Source: Bryoerythrophyllum caledonicum
Taxonomy: Eukaryota; Streptophyta; Bryopsida; Pottiales; Pottiaceae
Length of the DNA stretch: 64,000 nt
Assembly (NCBI GenBank): GCA_963971425.1
Contig: OZ020525.1
Location: forward strand, 7,671,560-7,735,559
Direction: 5' to 3'
Shown here: positions 46,954-58,918 of the stretch, in pieces
Numbering within the stretch: the stretch's first letter is position 1
How the letters are laid out: each line of letters opens with the position of its first letter
Translations under genes and position numbers: made by a program
Notes under the pieces: model-generated
What the model was told of the DNA's origin: nothing
Seen by the model: the letters and a program-made list of their open reading frames with translations, nothing else
Database searches by the model: none

Positions 46954-48468
46954 ATGACTTTACCGGTGTCTAGCATTGGGCGTCCGCCAAGAGTTGCCAC
47001 CGTCAAGGGCCGTGAATTTACATTACATGAGCAACAGGAGGTCATTTCTTATCGTGAAGAGATATTGGCTTCGGGTCACAAAATTACCAACAAAGCATTA
47101 TGTGAGTGGGCGAATATCAAGTTCAACAATATTGCTTCTCAAGTCACAATTGGTAGATTGTTGAAACTGAAGACATCGGTGACTTCTATTGGTTTGGATG
47201 ATATGGGTACTTCCAAGCGTATGAGGAAGGCACAATGTCCGGAAGTAGAGACGGTGACTTTCAATTGGTTTGTGAGACTGCAAGAGAATGGTGTTGCATT
47301 ATCGGATGATCTTGTGATAGCTTTGGCAAAGAGATTCTATGCATTTTTACCGAGAGATGAAAGTGAGAAGGAACTTCAGTTTTCGAATGGGTGGGTACAG
47401 AAATTCAAGAGGAGATTTCAGATCAAAGGTTTTGTTCGTCATGGAGAAGATGCTTCAGCGGATACTTCGCCAACAGTTTTGCAGCAGATGGAGCATATCA
47501 AGGCTATAGTATCTACATACGACATTAAAGATGTTTTTAGTATGGATGAGACTATTTTTTTACACAGATTAGAGCCTAATCAAACTCTAGCTACAAAACG
47601 AGTGTCTGGGAAGAAGAAGCTAAAAGAGCGCATTACAGTGGCTTTGACTGCAAATGGGGATGGAAGCATTTGTCTTCCTCCATTAGTTATAAACCAGTAT
47701 TTGAAACCACGAGCATTTACTTCAAGGCATATTTTAAATCCAGAAAACTTGGGCACTACGTGGTTTGCAAATAAGAAGGCATGGATGACAACAACGATAT
47801 TTGAACAATTTATTTTGGATTTTGAAAGGAAGATGGTTTTGGCAGGAAGAGAGAAGGTAATTCTCCTTGTTGATAGTTTCTTTGGTCATCAATTGCCAAC
47901 TGCAGCTTCACGGTTGAGGGTGACAAAACTTTTATTTTTGCCTCCAAATACAACAAGTCGTTTCCAACCTATGGATGCAGGCATTGTAGCCTCTTTTAAG
48001 GCTCATTACAGGAAATCAGTGATAGAGCATCAATTAGAATGTGTTCTGGCAGAAAAAGAATTCAAAATTGATGTGTATCAAGCAGTGATTATGGTTGAAA
48101 GAGCATGGCGTTTTGGGGTTACAACTCAAACAATTAAGAATTGTTGGAGCCATACGGGTATTTTTTCCAATGTTGTAGTGAATCAGGGAGAAGAAGTTAG
48201 CCGTCTGACAAAGGTTGTTGAAGTGGTGGCCTTGCTTGAGCGATTAACATTGTTATCATCTGAGACTGAAGAAGATGATACTATGGGGGCTCAAGAGTTC
48301 ATCAATTTTGAGCTCGAATTTGATTTGAATAATCCTTATCAACCCACTGATGAGGATATTTTAGACTATCTACCCTCTGAAGATCAAGATTGTGATTTAG
48401 ATGAGGATACGATAGATGTTGAAGATGTGATAGGGTTTAATGATGCAAAGCGTTGCTTGAGACTTTGA
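46954..48468 (+). CDS. Pogo/Tigger-like transposase with CENP-B-type DNA-binding region
   Basis: The frame is open from ATG 46954 (a GTG-initiated extension to 46900 is unlikely) and encodes 504 residues, normal for Tigger/pogo. Helix-turn-helix segments lie at about 20-75 and a CENP-B-type second domain at about 95-165 (FSNGWVQKFKRRFQIKG). The DDE_1 core shows D198 (FSMDETIF), D307 (ILLVDSFFGH) and D341 (TSRFQPMDAGIV), a DD33D triad. An acidic tail (about 435-495) follows. The protein would bind the terminal repeats and insert at TA. No break was seen. Confidence 0.9.
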   Translation: MTLPVSSIGRPPRVATVKGREFTLHEQQEVISYREEILASGHKITNKALCEWANIKFNNIASQVTIGRLLKLKTSVTSIGLDDMGTSKRMRKAQCPEVETVTFNWFVRLQENGVALSDDLVIALAKRFYAFLPRDESEKELQFSNGWVQKFKRRFQIKGFVRHGEDASADTSPTVLQQMEHIKAIVSTYDIKDVFSMDETIFLHRLEPNQTLATKRVSGKKKLKERITVALTANGDGSICLPPLVINQYLKPRAFTSRHILNPENLGTTWFANKKAWMTTTIFEQFILDFERKMVLAGREKVILLVDSFFGHQLPTAASRLRVTKLLFLPPNTTSRFQPMDAGIVASFKAHYRKSVIEHQLECVLAEKEFKIDVYQAVIMVERAWRFGVTTQTIKNCWSHTGIFSNVVVNQGEEVSRLTKVVEVVALLERLTLLSSETEEDDTMGAQEFINFELEFDLNNPYQPTDEDILDYLPSEDQDCDLDEDTIDVEDVIGFNDAKRCLRL

Positions 48469-49070
48469 AGAATTTCTTGCAACAACGATCGGAGAATGTT
48501 CATTCGGATGTGAAGAATTTACAAGATCTACGGAAGAAAATTTGCAACTGGCGCATGAAAGAATCTTGGCAAACGACAATAGATTCTTATTTTAAATCAA
48601 CGTAGTTGATTTATTATTCATATTTTTTTGTACTTTTGCTATTTAGTTTTATAAAAGTTTTGAATCTATGTTTGACGTCTTACAAATTGAATCTTTGATA
48701 TTTATATGCAATTATTTTCTAAGTATTATAAAAGTTTTAAAACTATATTTGAAGTCTTAGAGAACTTGTGATTTTTAATATTTGTTACACATTCATTTTT
48801 TAAGTATTATTAATTTTTTAAACCCATGTTTGAAGTCTTAGAAATGTGTTTTTTCATATGTATTGTTCATTCATTTTTTAAGTATTATAAGTTTGATACC
48901 TCGATAAATGTTATAAATTTATTTCTCATGGCTTATAAGTGTTATTCTCGATATGTGTTATAATTTTTTTTTCCAAAATTTATAAGTGTTATTTTTTATA
49001 TGTGTTATACCTCGATAAGTGTTATGCTTTTGACCGCTCCTGAGGAGTATCATTTAAAGAGGGTAGACTG

Positions 49071-50297
49071 TACCCGGCCAGGGACGCAGCCCGCCAAGCG
49101 AAGCAAGTTGCCTTCCTTGCTGGATCGACGCAGAAAATTTAGGGATCCGCACATGGTGTATATATTTGTCTACCCTTTTCATTTTTTTGGCAAACGCGAG
49201 TTACTGTGATTTGCGGCGGCCCGAGTACTCGGGCATCATGATTGAAGTAGGCGTTAAGCCATGAACACGAGACGTTTGGATTTCTGGCAGCAGATTATAG
49301 AGATCCCACCGCGTGCTTTCACTGGTATCCACGATATTACCAGTGACAAAGATAGGTCAACAAGTTGCCCCAATGTGCTATTTTTATCTCAAACCTAATT
49401 TCAAAGAACGATCGTGCATGCCATTTTAAAGGGTTAGATCCTTGCGTGAATGCCTGATTTCTCGGGCTATTCCTGTATAGAGTGCCACGTGGGGACTCAA
49501 GTCCCGTGTTCGGCCATTCAGACCACGTCAAATGTATTTCCATGATTACCATTCAGACCACGATGTTTCTTTCTCCATGAGTCCCCCGGTATCACCCCAA
49601 CTGACACAATAGTAGAAAGCCTACTATCGGCTGAGTATTGCCTGAGTATCACCTAGATATCATAAACTTGTTCTGTTTCCGAGAATGATATCTTCAACGG
49701 AATGATCAGGAGTGTTCGTGGATTGCCACTCGTATCCCGTCGCGGCATCTCTCAGATGTATCTTGCGATGAAAGCCTAGTTTCAGCAAGAGGATCTTATG
49801 TACCAGGCACTTTGCGCTCGTGAGTACAGAAATCTAGATCCAGCGGACTGTTGGAGAAGCGACCGATCTGGCTCGATTACTCTGTTTTCGTTCACTACTA
49901 GCAACCCTGTCGCCCCCCACCACTGTTTCGGATATTTTAAAAGGTGGTGAGTGACTCGGGTCACTAACAACAAGAGAAAACATCCTTTCCCACATTCTAC
50001 GTAAGTGACGGGCGACGCTTCTTGAGTGAGGAGCGACAGGGTGCTTGTAGTGGTTGTAGTGCCTCAGATTCATAGTTTATCCCTAGATTTCACCTCTGAG
50101 ATGAAGATTACGTAGCAAATGCAACCCTTCTATTCTCCTGGATAGGGGATCCAAAACTCTGGGAATGGAATCTAGATTCAGGGGGTTGTTGAGTAAGTGT
50201 CCTGTGGGATCGCGATACTGTGCTTTTCATGGCTGGGGATGCGATGCAGTGAATTTGGTCTGAAGCACAGATCGAGGTGAATACGCCACGGTTCAAG
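49071..50297. other. Intergenic region upstream of the fucosyltransferase gene
   Basis: No second gene was recognised. Small open frames on the minus strand (49782-50296) lack similarity to known proteins. The near 5-prime flank presumably contains the promoter and leader of the fucosyltransferase gene, but no TATA box was convincing. Confidence 0.45.
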
Positions 50298-52028
50298 ATG
50301 GATTCGCCCCCGACTCAGATCAAACCGATATCGTCGCAAGTCTACCGTGTCTGGGGGACGGCAATCGGTGCGATCGCTATGGTTGTCTTCACATCCGTAC
50401 TTTTCACTTCCAATGTGTCGCCTCTCGGATTTTTGACTGGGAGTATCCCGCAGGACCAGCTAGACTTGACTGCAACGCAGCAGATATCAGAAACTGACAC
50501 CGTCGTGCAAAGGTTCATTGGAGAGATTCAAGCAGCGACGGCGCTTGCAGGAGGGAAGGATGACGACGAAAGTTGGTACCAGCGAGCGCTGTGGAATGGA
50601 GTGAATTCTTGCTTGAGCCGAATGGAACTTCCAGAGAAGTATTCTCGTAGAAAGTACGTCCGGGACGTGGCGCCCAACCCGCAATGGCGGGCTGCTCTGC
50701 GAGAGTACTCGAAGTTGCACAGGACGTGCATGCACAGAGTGGGGAACGTGACGGCGTACTTCATGAACCGGAATACGAGCAGCGGGTGCAAGTTCACGAT
50801 TGTGGACACGGACCGGGTTGGTATTGGCAACCGCTTCCTGGTGATCGCGTCCGCCGTCATGTACTCGATTCTGACGAACCGGGTCGTTCTTCTGGCGGGC
50901 AACGAAGATTTCATCCCCGCGGATCTGGTGTGCGAGCCGTTCGAGGGATCCTCCTGGCGCCGCTTCGACGTCAACCGCGTCGTGACACCCTACCGCGGAG
51001 GCATCAACCAGTTCTGGAACGACTCCGCCGCGTTCCATGAGCGCATCGATCACAATGCGACCGGCGCCGACTACGCCGTAGCGAACATCGACTCGAGGAG
51101 CTGGGTGGGCCAACCGCAGTCGCGGTTCTACTGCGACGTGGAGCAGGAGAGCTACAAGAACGTCACGTTCATGTACCTCGCGGGGACGCTCTACTTCCTC
51201 CCCAAGCTCTTCACGGTGCCGTCGTTCCGACCCGTTCTGGAAGCGCTCTTCCCAGATCGGATGGCGCTCACGTGGGTGCTCCGCGACGTGATGCTCCCGG
51301 CGGACGAAGTATGGGCTCGCGTGAAGCGAATGGAGGACGCCTATCTCGTGGATCGATCCGACCGGCGCCTGGGCATGCAGCTGCGCTACCGTGGCGGCTC
51401 ATTGGAATACGAGGTTATGTTTCATCACATCGCCGCGCGCGTCCTGGAGTGCGCCGTAGAGAACGCCTTTGTCTCCCCGCTGGTGACGAATCACACTACT
51501 CACGGAGACGAGGCTGGGGCTGGAGCGAAGCGACGGACGACAATCTTCGTCGCGTCGTTGTACGAGGGCGTGAAGAACAACCTGACGGAGACGTTCCTCC
51601 GTCACCCGACGAAAACCGGTGATGTCGTCAAAGTGGTGCAGCTTTCGTCGGAAGGGGCCCAGAAGTTTGGAACGGATGTGTACCAGGGCGCGCTCGCGGA
51701 GGTGCTCCTTCTCAGTTTCTCGGACTATCTGTTCGTGACGCCGATGTCCACGTTCGGTGGGCTGTCGCAGGCATACGGCGGCATGGTGCCGTGGTTCATC
51801 GACTGGCGGGACAACATCACGCAATCTGGGCCGTGCACGCGCGCGCAGACGGTGGACGTGTGCTTCCAGGTGCCGTTCGATTTCAGCATCCAGTGCCCCT
51901 ATGACCGTGAGCGTCATATGAAGGAGATCAGCAAAGTGTACCCGGACATTCAGTCATGCTTGAATGTGGACGCTTGGGGTTTGCAGCTCATCACCAAGAA
52001 TGATCTGAGCGTGGAGCTCAACGACTAG
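50298..52028 (+). CDS. GT37 (xyloglucan-type) alpha-fucosyltransferase
   Basis: This is a single-exon gene of 576 residues from ATG 50298. A GTG 21 bp upstream is in frame but unlikely as the start. A signal anchor at about 18-37 (VWGTAIGAIAMVVFTSVLF) predicts a type II Golgi membrane protein. The catalytic domain shows the plant FUT landmarks: SCLSRMELPEKYSRRKYV (about 104), GIGNRFLVIASAVMY (175) followed by CEPFEGSSW, RRLGMQLRYRGG (356), IFVASLYEGVKNNLTETF and VTPMSTFGGLSQAYGGMVPW (480). Family members move fucose from GDP-fucose to xyloglucan or arabinogalactan side chains. The exact acceptor cannot be told. The coding region is far more GC-rich than its surroundings. It is the best candidate for a real host gene in the window. 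Confidence 0.92.
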   Translation: MDSPPTQIKPISSQVYRVWGTAIGAIAMVVFTSVLFTSNVSPLGFLTGSIPQDQLDLTATQQISETDTVVQRFIGEIQAATALAGGKDDDESWYQRALWNGVNSCLSRMELPEKYSRRKYVRDVAPNPQWRAALREYSKLHRTCMHRVGNVTAYFMNRNTSSGCKFTIVDTDRVGIGNRFLVIASAVMYSILTNRVVLLAGNEDFIPADLVCEPFEGSSWRRFDVNRVVTPYRGGINQFWNDSAAFHERIDHNATGADYAVANIDSRSWVGQPQSRFYCDVEQESYKNVTFMYLAGTLYFLPKLFTVPSFRPVLEALFPDRMALTWVLRDVMLPADEVWARVKRMEDAYLVDRSDRRLGMQLRYRGGSLEYEVMFHHIAARVLECAVENAFVSPLVTNHTTHGDEAGAGAKRRTTIFVASLYEGVKNNLTETFLRHPTKTGDVVKVVQLSSEGAQKFGTDVYQGALAEVLLLSFSDYLFVTPMSTFGGLSQAYGGMVPWFIDWRDNITQSGPCTRAQTVDVCFQVPFDFSIQCPYDRERHMKEISKVYPDIQSCLNVDAWGLQLITKNDLSVELND

Positions 52029-53103
52029 ATTTTCGCGCTCCGACATCCCTAATGACGGGAAGTGCCATTTACAAAACTTGAGAACCTTATATCTTTAGCC
52101 CTGGTTTCTCATATTGTTTGCATGTCAAAATTGCTTCTCTGGTCATGATGAACTGGGGCGTAATCCATCATGTGGGCTATTGATGGGCAATATCTTTGGT
52201 TTAGTAAGAAGTCTGTGTCTAGATTGAAGCAAGAAAAATGAGCTTCGAGATTTTTGGTGAGGAGAGAGGTGGGACTTGGCTCCTGGTGAGAGACTGCAAG
52301 CACCGAGAATTGCTGAACTTGGTGGGAACCTTTGTGTGTCTTAGATCTAGGAAGGAGGTTTTTCCAAGGAGTAGTATGTTGTTGGAATAGGCTCAAATGT
52401 CGAGATCTAGAAGATGGAAGATGCTAAACGAGAGTGTGGTATCAAGATCTTTATAGTGAGTGCGATTTGTAAGTGAGCGATTTTGTGTTGGTATATCGTG
52501 CTCACCGCATCGCTCACAACTCTATCTAACCGGAGCTAGAGTAGGCAACTTCTCTAGTCCTCCTCTCCCATGACCCACACACCCAACAAGTGAAGACTGT
52601 TACCAAGAACATTGCAACACTGTCACTCAACGGTGACCAACCACTTTTGGAGGTTGCATCTAAACCCTTTTCTCTCTTCATTTGTTCTTTCATTTCAATA
52701 CTTGTATATCTTTTTATAATCACAAGTGCTTGCAAGTCTTATCCAGATAGTTATATCAAAGTTGCATACAAGAGGAGAAAGCCCGGACCGCAAGCAAGGA
52801 AGATTAAGCACGACAAACCAAGAATAATGCAAGGCAAACATTGCACACAATATCAAGTCACTCCTCACGTAGTTCTTTATTGCATAACACTACTACTTTT
52901 CATAACTTTGCAGTATCTCACGATTTACAACTCGGCCACAACACCAAGACTATGACCATTAGAGATAAGATTGGGAAACAACACAATGGCTTGAGATATA
53001 ACAGTGCAAAATGAAAAGGGGATTGGCGATTCATACAAGATAGTACCAAATTACAGATTATGCCCTCTCATCCTCCTTTCATTCTCTCTTTCTCTATTAC
53101 ATG
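52029..53103. other. Intergenic region downstream of the fucosyltransferase gene
   Basis: No convincing gene was seen. An open frame at 52590-52955 has a hydrophobic stretch but no recognisable domain, and its surroundings look non-coding. Confidence 0.45.
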
Positions 53104-53105
53104 TA

Positions 53106-54631
53106 CAGTCTAACCTTGATAATATCACACTTGTTAATAGAACACCTTGATATTGTCACCCAAAACCTTGAAACGGATTTTCGTAGTATAAAACTCCCTT
53201 GTTAATATCACTATCACCCTTGATAATATCACATTTTTTTTTCAAAATCTGTAGTGTAAGTGTGACAATATCAAAAACGGATGGATGAATAAGCATAGAT
53301 GATGTCCTATCTCGTCGGAATGTTGTACTGTATGTACAAGTGAGGGTGATTTGTGGATGAAAAATGTGGGCAAATCATAGATATTGGTGACGACTAGAGT
53401 TTTGGGAAGTGCGAGGGTTTCGAGCTCAAACTAACATGACTCTGGAGAATATGAGGGTTTCCTTGCGGCGGCCGTTTTCCTGAGAGTTTCCTTGCGGTGG
53501 CATTGTCCGGAGGGTATCTGCAAGCTGTGCCGGATTGTAAAGGTGGAGTCGTGATAAGTCCGCAGGTTGGGTCGCAGGTCGTTGGAGTGTGGAGGATGCG
53601 ATCAAGTCGTTGGGTCGTAGATCGCAAGTCGTTGGGTTGAATCATCATCTCAATCATGGCTTCTGGCAACGCGTAGCAATCAGAGTAAATCTCAATGTCG
53701 TTCTGGGACCTGCAAATGTCTTTCTTCAAAGAATCCAGAACCTTCTTTCGTCTGGTTTCTGAGGTGCCTTTGTTGTAAAGCCCCTGGATCACTACGAACC
53801 GATTGTTGGTTTTCCGAAACAAAGCAACGACCCATTTGCTGCAGCGACCTGCTGCACACCCCCAACGACTTGAGTTACAATTCAACTCATGTGGGAGTAG
53901 CGATTTTTTCCTGGTACTACAACGGCCCCTGAATTTGTAAATTGCTAAAAAATTGTTACTAGGTGTAGGAATCATGTGTGATCTTTAGGGTGGTACAGTA
54001 TTGTAGTGGTGGATTGATTAGCTCAGGTTGTGATTGTGGATTGCTTTGAAGGCGTTTGAGGTAGAAATGGGCCTGAGCGGTGGGTCACCATGAAGAATTA
54101 TATGCGTTGTTGGCTTAGGCTCTGATCCGGAATTTCCTACAAAGTTTTAACAAACAAAAATTCAGATGAAGAAGAAGCCGCTCCTTCCAGAGTGTACCAT
54201 ATTTTTACAATTGAGACTTGCTAGAGGAGCGAGTGCTAAACCTGAGACCTAACATAATTTATATATGTTACACCTTGTCACCTGCTATGTCTCAATGATT
54301 ATTTCACATGAGGTGAGATAAATAATTTATGTTAGGTCTCAATGAATTTACTAGCTTGTTATGTCCTAATATGGATGTCACTAACTAAAAGTGATTCATT
54401 TCTTTGGTTTTTGTGAGTTATGGCATCTATTGGTGATTTATTCAAGTTGGAAAACCAAGGGTATGATAGTTTGTTGTTTTATTTAATTTTCTAACTTTTT
54501 TTTGGATTTTTTTTTGACAATATCACATTTTGCCTAAAATTGCCAAATGTGATATTATCAAAATTGTCACACCTTGATAATATCACACTTTTGGGTGAAA
54601 CGGAGGGTGTGATATTAACAAGGTTAGACTG
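53106..54631. mobile_element. Non-autonomous pogo-like element
   Basis: The ends are CAGTCTAACCTTGATAATAT and the inverse of CAGTCTAACCTTGTTAATAT, flanked by TA (53104-53105 and 54632-54633). The subterminal zones repeat CCTTGATAATATCACA and CTTGTTAATATCAC. The 1.53-kb interior has no transposase. A 193-codon minus-strand frame at 53394-53975 matches nothing I know. The first seven terminal bases (CAGTCTA) equal those of the 46141-49070 element, so the same class of transposase probably moved it. Confidence 0.85.
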
Positions 54632-54633
54632 TA

Positions 54634-56440
54634 CTAGGTCTTTGTCTTTGTGCAACAAATGTGACCCCAAACCCGAAAAATGAAGTCCAACAAAAAAAGT
54701 CAGATCTGGTTCCATCTGCACAAGTAGAAACACACTTTGTCAGAAGAGAAACCAATCAGTGGACAAACCTCTGGCTGTGAATAGAACTGCCAACATAGGA
54801 GATCAAAGGTAGGCAATAGTAGTATTTACAACTAGTGAATAAATCGTCAACCACAAAGGGTGCGGCTGCAGATTCAGATAGGCGGAGAGAGTTCAAGAGA
54901 GCATCTTCAACAACTACTCAAGACACAGCAACAACACTCAATCAAGACAGGGCAACAACCATGCAGAAATCATAGCCGCAACACCATAGGGGTCGAGAAA
55001 ATGCACAAGACCCGCAGATATCAATCCGAACTATGTAGTGGACACGACATCAACTTACATCAGACTGTACTCGCATCGACCATATATGACCAGACTCGAC
55101 CTGGACATCAAAACAACACAACCTGGACCCCAGAAATTTGGACGCCAAGACCCGCACCTGATCGACAAAACTTCAGGATCTATACCCTATCGACTCGGAA
55201 GTATACCACAACAGCAAGGGCCCAAATCACCTCTCCAAGAACAGCTCTCCCGGGCCGCTGCAGGATCCCAACAACAAGACAACAGACCTGCTCTCTCAAC
55301 GATCAAAGCTCGACGGGACCTGCTCTGTCGACACGAGACAAGACCTCAACGACAAGACCGGAGATAACCCCCTCAACCATCCAAAAATCCGCTCTCTCAT
55401 CGTATTGTGGACTGCACAACTACGAAACCTCACCAGCGACATCACATGCAAGTTACACCACTCGCCTTCAACTGGACAAAACTCGACAACAATAAGGAAC
55501 AATGCCAAACCCTGACGATGTAAACCCGACCCAACTTACACAGCGACAGTCTCCGCCAAGTTCCAACAGCGAAGCAACGCATTTACATCCACGACCCCCA
55601 CCCACAACATCACCTACGGAGGCCAACTCCCTATCAACCAACACGCGGACAACAAAGCTCCCGACTTAATCAGCGAAACCAAGACTACAAAGGTAAACTC
55701 ACGATACTTAGCACTATGAGTTGGATACTTAGCACTGTGAGTTGAGAAAGGAGTTCTCTTGGTACACAGCAGACATGAAGTCCATAAGCGAAGGCTCAAG
55801 GAAGGAACGCTCTCGGAGATCAAAACTCAATCGGAACTCAGCCGTACTCAGCCGGAACTCGCACACCGGACAAGTGCCGTGTTGCTACAAACAAGACAAG
55901 GGTACGACACAGGGGATACAAGAAAGGTGCGTTGCTGCCTTAGATGAGGGTGCAAGACATGAGTTCTTCTGGAGTGTTGCTTTCTGTAAGCCCCCAAGCG
56001 CGAGGGAGCTGCTCTCACATAGAGTTGTAGAGACAAGAGAAGGTCAAGCGCCTCCTTTTATACTCTTAATCTTTCCACTCATTAGAAGAAGGCAGGCTCA
56101 GCCATCATTCACAGCCGCCAGCAAAGAGCAGCCCGCATGTGCTGAAGACTACATCAAACTTCCACAAGTCTACATCGACTCTCCTCCTCGGGTCTAGATA
56201 AGTCCCCTCAAACCTCCCATTCGAACTTTACCACATCATAAGGACCACCTAGTCATGAGTAGTAGAAGATGTATCATATTTGATGAAGAGATGGATGTTG
56301 ACGATGTGGTTGTGCAAAAAGTAACAGTCCCAAAAGAGAAAGGTTTAAGAAAAAACGCAGAAGAAATCGGGAGCAGTAAGAAGAGCAAAAACGCCAAAGA
56401 CGACAGAGGTAAGACCATTCAACCATGGACGAAGCTATTT
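54634..56440. other. Repeat-like DNA with a minus-strand TATA box
   Basis: On the minus strand AGTATAAAAGGAGGCGC (about 56052-56068) is followed by transcribed-looking CTCTTGTCTCTACAACTC sequence, as in an LTR R region. The open frames at 54860-55495 are low-complexity Thr/Gln/Arg/Ser strings and are not taken as genes. A pair of LTRs was not found. Confidence 0.4.
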
Positions 56441-56699
56441 TGCATGCCTAGAGCGGTGAGCGGTGAGTGGTGAGCCTAGAGCAGTGAAGTTGGGGATTTT
56501 TTAAGAAAACAAAGTGATAAAGTTAAAAATAAAGGAAATGAAAAGTGAAAATTCAAGCCTAAGTTGACGGTAGAGGGCCTATAGCGGTGGGTTCCAAGAA
56601 CTTTTGTGATTTTTTTGGTAATATATTCCATTCTATCTAGGGAGGTTGTGTTTGAGAAGAGAACATGACATGAGTTTGGAGAGGGATGTAGGAACCCTA

Positions 56700-58900
56700 T
56701 GGCCGTGGATTGCGAAAACACCCCTCAATAAGTGATGTTGCATTATGAACCCTAATTTTCCACATCAAGTTTATTTCAAACCAACTTTTTTGTTGATGTA
56801 TTCACTATACCAGCATCCAATGAAATGTTAGGCCTAATTATATCACATGACCTTACAAAATAGTATTTACTATTTAACAAAATACCTAAATTTTGCAGAA
56901 GACATGGAGAACATGCAGTACATTAGGATACAGATAATAATGATTAAAGATACATTGTTTACATAGTAGAAAATGTGGAATTGAGAGGTTATTGTGCTCA
57001 TGTAGGAAGAAAATATAGCAATGACTTGTTACTATTAAATTACAAGTCAAATAATAAGCTATATACACAGTTTTAGGGTGACATGTAATATAAAAAGTAA
57101 TAACTAATTTCTAGAGCAAAATTAATCATTTATTAGCTCAAGTGCCAATAGGAAATGTCCAAAAACGAAAGTCTTGTACGCTATGAAAGAGATAGCAAAT
57201 ATGAGAACCAAATTGCAATCTCATCCGAAGATAGGTCTCCATCAGAATTTGCTAGCATAAATTTGTTGGATATGAATGGAGCCAATAGAGCATAAGACAT
57301 GCAACTCATAGTATTTCTGTGTTCTTCACGGGTAATCATTTTTTTCCTCGGTATTGCATGAGTTTCACAACCATAAATGAGGATATGATTTTACATGCAT
57401 GTGTACGTTATGTAAGCGTAAATATGAACTTCAAATTTTTCAACAGCTTTCTTCATTTATTTCTTTCCAATGGATATTAAAGATAACTAAAAAACTTCTT
57501 TAAGACCTCCCAAATAGTAAAGGGATTGTTGTACTAACAAAGAAAAGTGAGTAAAGGTACTTAACCTCCGAAGGACCAAACGTCTCCCCGGGGTCAAATG
57601 AGATTTTGGGCATGTACCTACAATTAAAAGAAAATCCTTTTGAATTGAAAATTTTACAGAAGATAGCCTTTGATGAGAGCTTCGTGGAGATATATATATA
57701 TATTTTTTTGGGATTTGTGGTATGAAAGCTAGTACCACTTAAAGCCAAAAGTGGGGACTCCGGGCACCTCCAAATTTTTTGACAAAACTTTCTATTGACA
57801 TTGAAATTTTGCACACATTTAAAGAATATTTCCTTCTTTGGAATTTTAAAAAAAAAAATTGTCTTCACTGTAAAAAGGCATTATATTCCAAGTCAAACAT
57901 TTTCACACATTGTCGGACAGCGGGGGGAAAAAAATTCATCTATTCTACATAAAACCTAGAGATCTTCATATTTTTCACTTTTTATTTTTCCAACAACAAT
58001 ACGTGGTGAAAACCTTCTTATTGACCGTTTGGATTATCATTCAAATACATACGTAGTTCAAAAAAAAAAAGTGAAATGGCAATTTTTGAATCTCCACTCC
58101 TTGCACACTTGTTTTGAATATGCTACACCCCTTTTTTACCTCTAAAAATTGGTGTGTTGGAAAATAGCATCATGCTTAAGACAATGATAAGAGATTTCGA
58201 CCTTGTACAAAGCAAAAATTTGATACAAAGTGAAGTCAAAGTCTGTTGATCTACTCATTGCAGGGAAGAAAATGAACCATTGTTTTGACTTTGAACACTA
58301 AAATCTATCAATCTGTGCGGTGGATTGCAACCAAAATTTTGTAGCAAGTTCATATTAAAGTCTATTTTAAGATCTTATGGTTTAAAATCCAAAATTCACT
58401 TTAAAATGTGATTTTCATGTCTCTTTTTGGCAGTCACAGTTTTGGATTGGTTTAAGTGCGAAAGTGGCCGTGGTCCTTTAGGGGTTTAGGGAACGCAAGT
58501 AAGTATCTAATGGAGAACCCATATTGATGAAATTTGTCGAAGGATGGTACATGAGGTGTAAAGGTGGAAGGCAAAAATTTATTGGGTCCTAGAGAGGCTA
58601 TATAGTACTGTGGATTTTAGCTTTGATTGTATTATTGACAGGAAAAAATTGGACACTACAGGAAACATTTTGAAAATGCAATCGACAATCAAGACAATGA
58701 AGTAAATTCTATCCAGTTCTATTTAGGATTTAGGATTCGTGGATGTGGATTTGTGGAAGCTTCAATGTCGATGTACCAAATACAAACGCTAGCTCGAAAA
58801 GGGAGAACTGAACTTTGACTCAGGTTTCAGGGAGTGGGGGAAAAGTTCATAGAAGGAATGCTGAAGTTGAAAACTACTATTGGCCTCAACTCTCAAAGGA
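56700..58900. other. AT-rich non-coding arm
   Basis: No gene was seen. It contains the block shared with the nested element (for example AAAACCTAGAGATCTTCATA at 57953 and ATCTATCAATCTGTGCGGTG at 58304). Confidence 0.6.
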
Positions 58901-58918
58901 TGAAGTGAGTGTAGGAAA

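Larger units (their letters stand above)
46141..49070 (+). mobile_element. Pogo/Tigger-like DNA transposon, whole-looking, 2.93 kb
   Basis: The ends are CAGTCTACCGTCTTTAAATG and, at the right, its inverse CATTTAAAGAGGGTAGACTG, with TA on both sides. Subterminal copies of CCTCGATAAGTGTTAT occur at 46161, 46282 and 48897-49025 in variant form. One intact transposase ORF fills the middle. Terminal repeats, TA duplication and open ORF are all intact, so this may be a recent insertion and could be active. Confidence 0.9.

Noticed and set aside
50277-50297. Upstream GTG-initiated extension of the fucosyltransferase
   Set aside because: Eukaryotic translation would use the ATG at 50298, which directly precedes a normal signal-anchor N-terminus.
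50487-51917. Long minus-strand open frames opposite the fucosyltransferase gene
   Set aside because: They are a by-product of high GC codons on the other strand and show no domain.
52590-52955. 121-codon frame with a hydrophobic segment
   Set aside because: No recognisable family and no supporting splice or promoter context.
54860-55495. 211-codon open frame rich in Thr, Gln and Arg
   Set aside because: It is low-complexity without a domain and lies in what looks like an LTR or leader-type repeat; long open reading seems due to few TA-containing codons.
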